In this document: positions 23,624 through 26,240 of the stretch, piece after piece
Numbering within the stretch: the stretch's first letter is position 1
Layout of the letters: each line of letters opens with the position of its first letter
NCBI GenBank assembly: GCA_035542775.1
Contig: DATKKX010000322.1
Coordinates: 1-26,240 of the forward strand
Origin: DATKKX01 sp035542775
GTDB taxonomy: Bacteria; Planctomycetota; Phycisphaerae; UBA1845; UTPLA1
Direction of reading: 5' to 3'
Length of the DNA stretch: 26,240 nt
Notes under the pieces: generated by a model
Told to the model about the DNA's origin: nothing
What the model saw: only the letters and a program-made list of their open reading frames with translations
The model's database searches: none
Program-made: the position numbers and the translations under genes

Positions 23624-25030
23624 CTATAGGGTGCGGTTCTCGGGGCTAGCCAGTTTCATGGCGTCCTTGAAGTTGAAGCCGTCCTTGGACTGGTCGATGT
23701 ACTTCTTCACGAACGTGTCCCCCGGTTTGGCGCCGGCCACGATTTCCGTGTTCACGTTGTCGGTGATGCCGATCCACAGCGGTAGCGCGATCCATTTCTT
23801 GTCCTTCTCGTCGAACTGCCAGGCGTGGGCCTTGGAGCAATAGGCCACCTCCTGGCCGTTGGCATCGACGGTCGGCCTGGGCGGCCAGGTCACAGACTCG
23901 ACGATAGCCCGTCGATCCTCCATGCTCAGCGGCGGATTGAAACGTAACGCCGTGTTGGGAATCTGCAGCGTCTCCGGCTTCTCCACGCACAGGATCTCGA
24001 CGTTCACCGACAGGCCGGGAATGAGGGTGTGCCGCGCGTCATTTTTCACCTCGAAATCAACCGTGTACGTGACGACGTTCTGAATGCTCTCCGGCTGGTT
24101 GTACTTGTGCTTGATTCGGTCCTCGAACGTAATCGGCTGCCGGGCCTCGACGGTAAAGCGGGCCTTCTGGCCGACCTCGATGTGGGCAATGTCAGACTCG
24201 CTCACGCGGGCGCTGACTTTCATCCGGTCCAGGCTGGGGGCCAGCAGATAGAGTGGGGGGGTCTGAAAGGTCGCGTTGACCGTCGTGCCCACGTCGAAGT
24301 ATCGCTTTAAGACGATGCCGTCGATGGGAGCGCGGATGGTGCAGCGGTTCACGCGCGTGTTGGTGTAGTTTGCCCGGGCCTCAGCCAGCTTCAGGGCGGC
24401 TTTGGCCTGCTCAACGAGCTGCTCGGCACGTCCGGGCAGGATTCGTTCGTTGTTCACCGCGAGGTCGTAGGCGGCCTGGGCTGCCTTGGCGTTCGCCTGG
24501 GCCTGGAGCCAGCGGGCCTTCGTCGCCACCCATTCGGTGTCGGTGGCATCGCTGTTGCCGTGCAGCTTGTCGACGCGATTCCAGGAGTATTCCGCATCGA
24601 CCAGCGCTGCTTCCGCCTGCTCCTTCTGGGCCAGCGCTTGCAGCGTGTGGACGGGCAGATTGGCGATCTGTTCATCCCTGCCCAGTTCGGCGTCGGCCAC
24701 CGCGCTTTTCGCCTTCGCCAAGTCGGCCTGGGATTGCTGGTCCTCCGCCTCCGCGAGTTCCGGATTGATCTTGCAGATGATCTCGTCTTTCTTGACGGGT
24801 TGATCGGGCTCCGCCAGGAGGTCGTCAATCTTGCCGCTCACCTCGCAGCCCACCTCGACCGTGGTGAGCGGCTGGACCGTTCCGTTGGTTTCGATGGTCA
24901 TGGTGATGGGGCCGGTCTTGACCGCCACGGTCTGCAATTCGTGGTTTGCGTCCGAGCGGCCGAGCGTCTTGTACAGGATGGCTCCGCCCCCCAAGACGAC
25001 AATCGCAACTCCGATGATCCAGGAACGCAT
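23624..25030 (-). CDS. Periplasmic membrane-fusion protein (MacA/HlyD-like)
   Basis: The 468-residue protein starts with ATG at 25030, favoured by AAGG spaced six to seven nucleotides away; the in-frame GTG at 25036 is too close to it. A single membrane anchor (about 4-20, WIIGVAIVVLGGGAILY) precedes a lipoyl half-motif (TVEVGCEVSGKIDDLL), a long Ala/Gln/Glu-rich alpha-hairpin (about 95-215), the second lipoyl half (CTIRAPIDGIVLKRYFDVGT) and beta-barrel and membrane-proximal domains. It should dock the MacB-like permease and extend across the periplasm. An insertion with DEKDKKWIALPLWIG near the end is longer than in MacA. First gene of a four-gene operon with a promoter at 25073-25100. Confidence 0.92.
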   Translation of the reverse strand: MRSWIIGVAIVVLGGGAILYKTLGRSDANHELQTVAVKTGPITMTIETNGTVQPLTTVEVGCEVSGKIDDLLAEPDQPVKKDEIICKINPELAEAEDQQSQADLAKAKSAVADAELGRDEQIANLPVHTLQALAQKEQAEAALVDAEYSWNRVDKLHGNSDATDTEWVATKARWLQAQANAKAAQAAYDLAVNNERILPGRAEQLVEQAKAALKLAEARANYTNTRVNRCTIRAPIDGIVLKRYFDVGTTVNATFQTPPLYLLAPSLDRMKVSARVSESDIAHIEVGQKARFTVEARQPITFEDRIKHKYNQPESIQNVVTYTVDFEVKNDARHTLIPGLSVNVEILCVEKPETLQIPNTALRFNPPLSMEDRRAIVESVTWPPRPTVDANGQEVAYCSKAHAWQFDEKDKKWIALPLWIGITDNVNTEIVAGAKPGDTFVKKYIDQSKDGFNFKDAMKLASPENRTL

Positions 25031-25072
25031 GCTCACCTTCTTCTGACGCCCGGCTCCGCGGCGATGTTCAAA

Positions 25073-25100
25073 AGTGTAGTGTTTTTGCTCAGAGATGCAA
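25073..25100 (-). promoter_or_regulatory. Promoter of the MacAB-like operon
   Basis: On the minus strand TTGCAT (25095-25100) and TACACT (25073-25078) are 16 nt apart. Transcription would start about 35 nt before the fusion-protein gene. A near-palindrome (TGTGCTGGCCGGCACA, 25194-25209) lies about 95 nt upstream and could be a regulator site. Confidence 0.4.
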
Positions 25101-25266
25101 ACGGCCTGGGCCGGTGCGCCTCACGGATGAATCGCGAGGATCCGATGATCGCTGTGCTGAACTCCAGGATGCCGTGGGCAAACCCGGTTTGCCTGTGCTG
25201 GCCGGCACAAAACCATCCTCGTGTGAGCGAGATGCCGGGCCCGGCGGTCTGTTACCCCAGGTGTAG

Positions 25267-25283
25267 AAAAACCGAACCGTCGG
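25267..25283 (-). terminator. Weak terminator after the lipoprotein gene
   Basis: On the minus strand CCGA-CGGT-TCGG is followed by five Ts, 15 nt past the stop codon. The stem is only four base pairs, so this is tentative. Confidence 0.28.
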
Positions 25284-25298
25284 GTCTGCTGGGGATTG

Positions 25299-26090
25299 TC
25301 AAGGATCTCGAATGGCCGGCTCGGAATCGGGCTGCCCTTTCAGCGCCAGGCGCTGCTCCGAGGTCTGGCCGGCGCTCGAGCGACGTTGAGTGACGATCCA
25401 CTTGGAGATCTCCGCCTTCACGAAGGCGCGGTTGGTGCAGTCCGCGTGTCCGCCGGTCCAGCCGAGGTCGGCATGCCGCGCGGTTCGGCCAATGTTGACA
25501 ATCCGTCCGCTGGCTTTGCCGGGTCCGTGAAGGCCGACCAAACCGGCCGAATCGTCAAACGTGCCGTCGATGGTGCCGAGTGCCCGGACAGGACCCTGAA
25601 GCACCGGATCGCTGCTGGAGCAGTAGACGTAGATCTTGCCCTTCATGTTGGCGAGGGCCTTGCGGCAGTCGTAGTTGCTCGACAGGCTGGAGCCGACCAT
25701 GACGTAGTTGTTGACTTTGTAGGGCGGTTTAACGCTCTCGATGGCCCACATGCCCACACCCGTGCCGGCCGACAGGGCGATGATGTTGGCGTCGGCGTCC
25801 GGGTTTCTCTTGAGGTAATCGGTGATCTCGTTGCCCAGCCCTGCACCGGCGCCCTTGGCGATGAAACGGAGGGTTTGGTCGAGGGCCGGGTTCATGGTCA
25901 ATGACCAGTGATAGTTGGTGACCAGGCCCTTGTAACCGGCGTCTTGCAGGCCCACGGGAACGTCCAGGACGCCGAAGCCCCAGTTGCCGGCGCCGTCGAT
26001 GTACCAGGTGCGGCCGAACTTCTCCCGCGGATCCGCACATCCGCTTGCCAAGGCGAGGGTCAGCAGACCCAGCATGGACAGAGATCTCAT
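25299..26090 (-). CDS. Lipoprotein with alpha/beta-hydrolase features
   Basis: The 263-residue protein starts with ATG at 26090 behind TAGGAA. Its signal ends in A-S-G-C18, a near-canonical lipobox, so it is probably an envelope lipoprotein. IIALSAGTGVG (S107) resembles the nucleophile elbow of alpha/beta hydrolases although the first Gly is Ala. D in YCSSSDPVL and H in GGHADCTNRAF lie in the order expected for an Asp-His pair. VNNYVMVGSSLSSNYD is typical of the strand after the nucleophile. The substrate is unknown. The C-terminal 30 residues look disordered. It is alone on the minus strand, upstream of the export operon by 208 nt. Confidence 0.72.
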   Translation of the reverse strand: MRSLSMLGLLTLALASGCADPREKFGRTWYIDGAGNWGFGVLDVPVGLQDAGYKGLVTNYHWSLTMNPALDQTLRFIAKGAGAGLGNEITDYLKRNPDADANIIALSAGTGVGMWAIESVKPPYKVNNYVMVGSSLSSNYDCRKALANMKGKIYVYCSSSDPVLQGPVRALGTIDGTFDDSAGLVGLHGPGKASGRIVNIGRTARHADLGWTGGHADCTNRAFVKAEISKWIVTQRRSSAGQTSEQRLALKGQPDSEPAIRDP

Positions 26091-26128
26091 GGTTCCTAGC
26101 CCTATGCCGTACAGGGATCAACGTCCTC

Positions 26129-26147
26129 TTGACCACACATGGGTCAA
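26129..26147. promoter_or_regulatory. Dyad symmetry upstream of the lipoprotein gene
   Basis: TTGACC-ACACATG-GGTCAA is a perfect 6-bp inverted repeat with a seven-base spacer, about 39 nt upstream of the lipoprotein start. Its size and position fit a dimeric regulator site overlapping a promoter. Confidence 0.3.
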
Positions 26148-26190
26148 CGCGAGGGTCGGATCTTACTCGGTGTGGCAAGGCGGCCGCAAT

Positions 26191-26240
26191 CTATTTCGGG
26201 GCGTTTTTGACCGGCTTGCACCGGGCGCCCTTCCAGGGAC
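26191..26240 (-). CDS. Possible C-terminus of a gene entering from the right edge
   Basis: One minus-strand frame reads WKGARCKPVKNAPK and ends at TAG (26191-26193). The composition looks protein-like, but only about 16 codons are visible and the other two frames are also open here. This is a guess. Confidence 0.2.
   Translation of the reverse strand, partial: PWKGARCKPVKNAPK

Overview
The window is high-GC bacterial DNA that looks like a planctomycete, most likely of the Phycisphaerae type. This is inferred from the gene mix: a giant secreted subtilase with fibronectin-like repeats, a PQQ-propeller protein with an acidic tail, an MreB, a PurH of planctomycete flavour, and many lipoproteins and single-helix proteins of unknown role. 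No rRNA, tRNA or CRISPR array was seen.

Layout. (1) 1-4328, minus: a truncated secreted S8 (Kp43-like) protease whose distal part is an array of 93-residue fibronectin-like repeats, cut by the window edge. (2) 4690-7481, minus: a compact operon of an Nramp-family transporter with a non-canonical metal site, a soluble PRC-barrel/MgtE-N/CBS protein, and a 43-residue membrane microprotein. It has a good promoter at 7654-7682 and a possible leader peptide. (3) 7683-8783: a 1.1-kb stretch with no convincing gene but several hairpins and a terminator-like element. (4) 8784-11155: two unknown proteins and epoxyqueuosine reductase QueG. (5) 11228-15561, minus: a lipoprotein amidohydrolase, MreB, a 55-residue membrane protein, and a membrane-anchored coiled-coil protein with a beta domain reminiscent of MreC. 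(6) 16321-20752, plus: a secreted PQQ propeller carrying the same beta domain as an insertion, then purH. (7) 20904-25030, minus: a four-gene MacAB-like export operon (fusion protein, ATPase, permease, CBM9-like protein). (8) 25299-26090, minus: a lipoprotein with alpha/beta-hydrolase features.

The most striking object is purH (18269-20752). Its ORF is 827 codons instead of about 510-550, because a complete REP-associated tyrosine transposase (RAYT, Y1/HUH family) and its flanking palindromes lie in frame inside it, just before the catalytic KHTNSCG motif. The frame stays open through the left palindromes, the transposase and the right inverted palindromes, and the AICAR transformylase resumes intact. 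It is either a tolerated in-frame selfish insertion, comparable in concept to Rickettsia palindromic elements, or a true PurH-RAYT chimera.

Other leads are a probable Mg2+ system in which a transporter of Nramp descent is paired with a free MgtE-type sensor; a possible MreC-like partner beside mreB; and three back-to-back hairpins between the convergent ends of purH and the export operon. All calls come from reading the sequence; no database or folding search was run.
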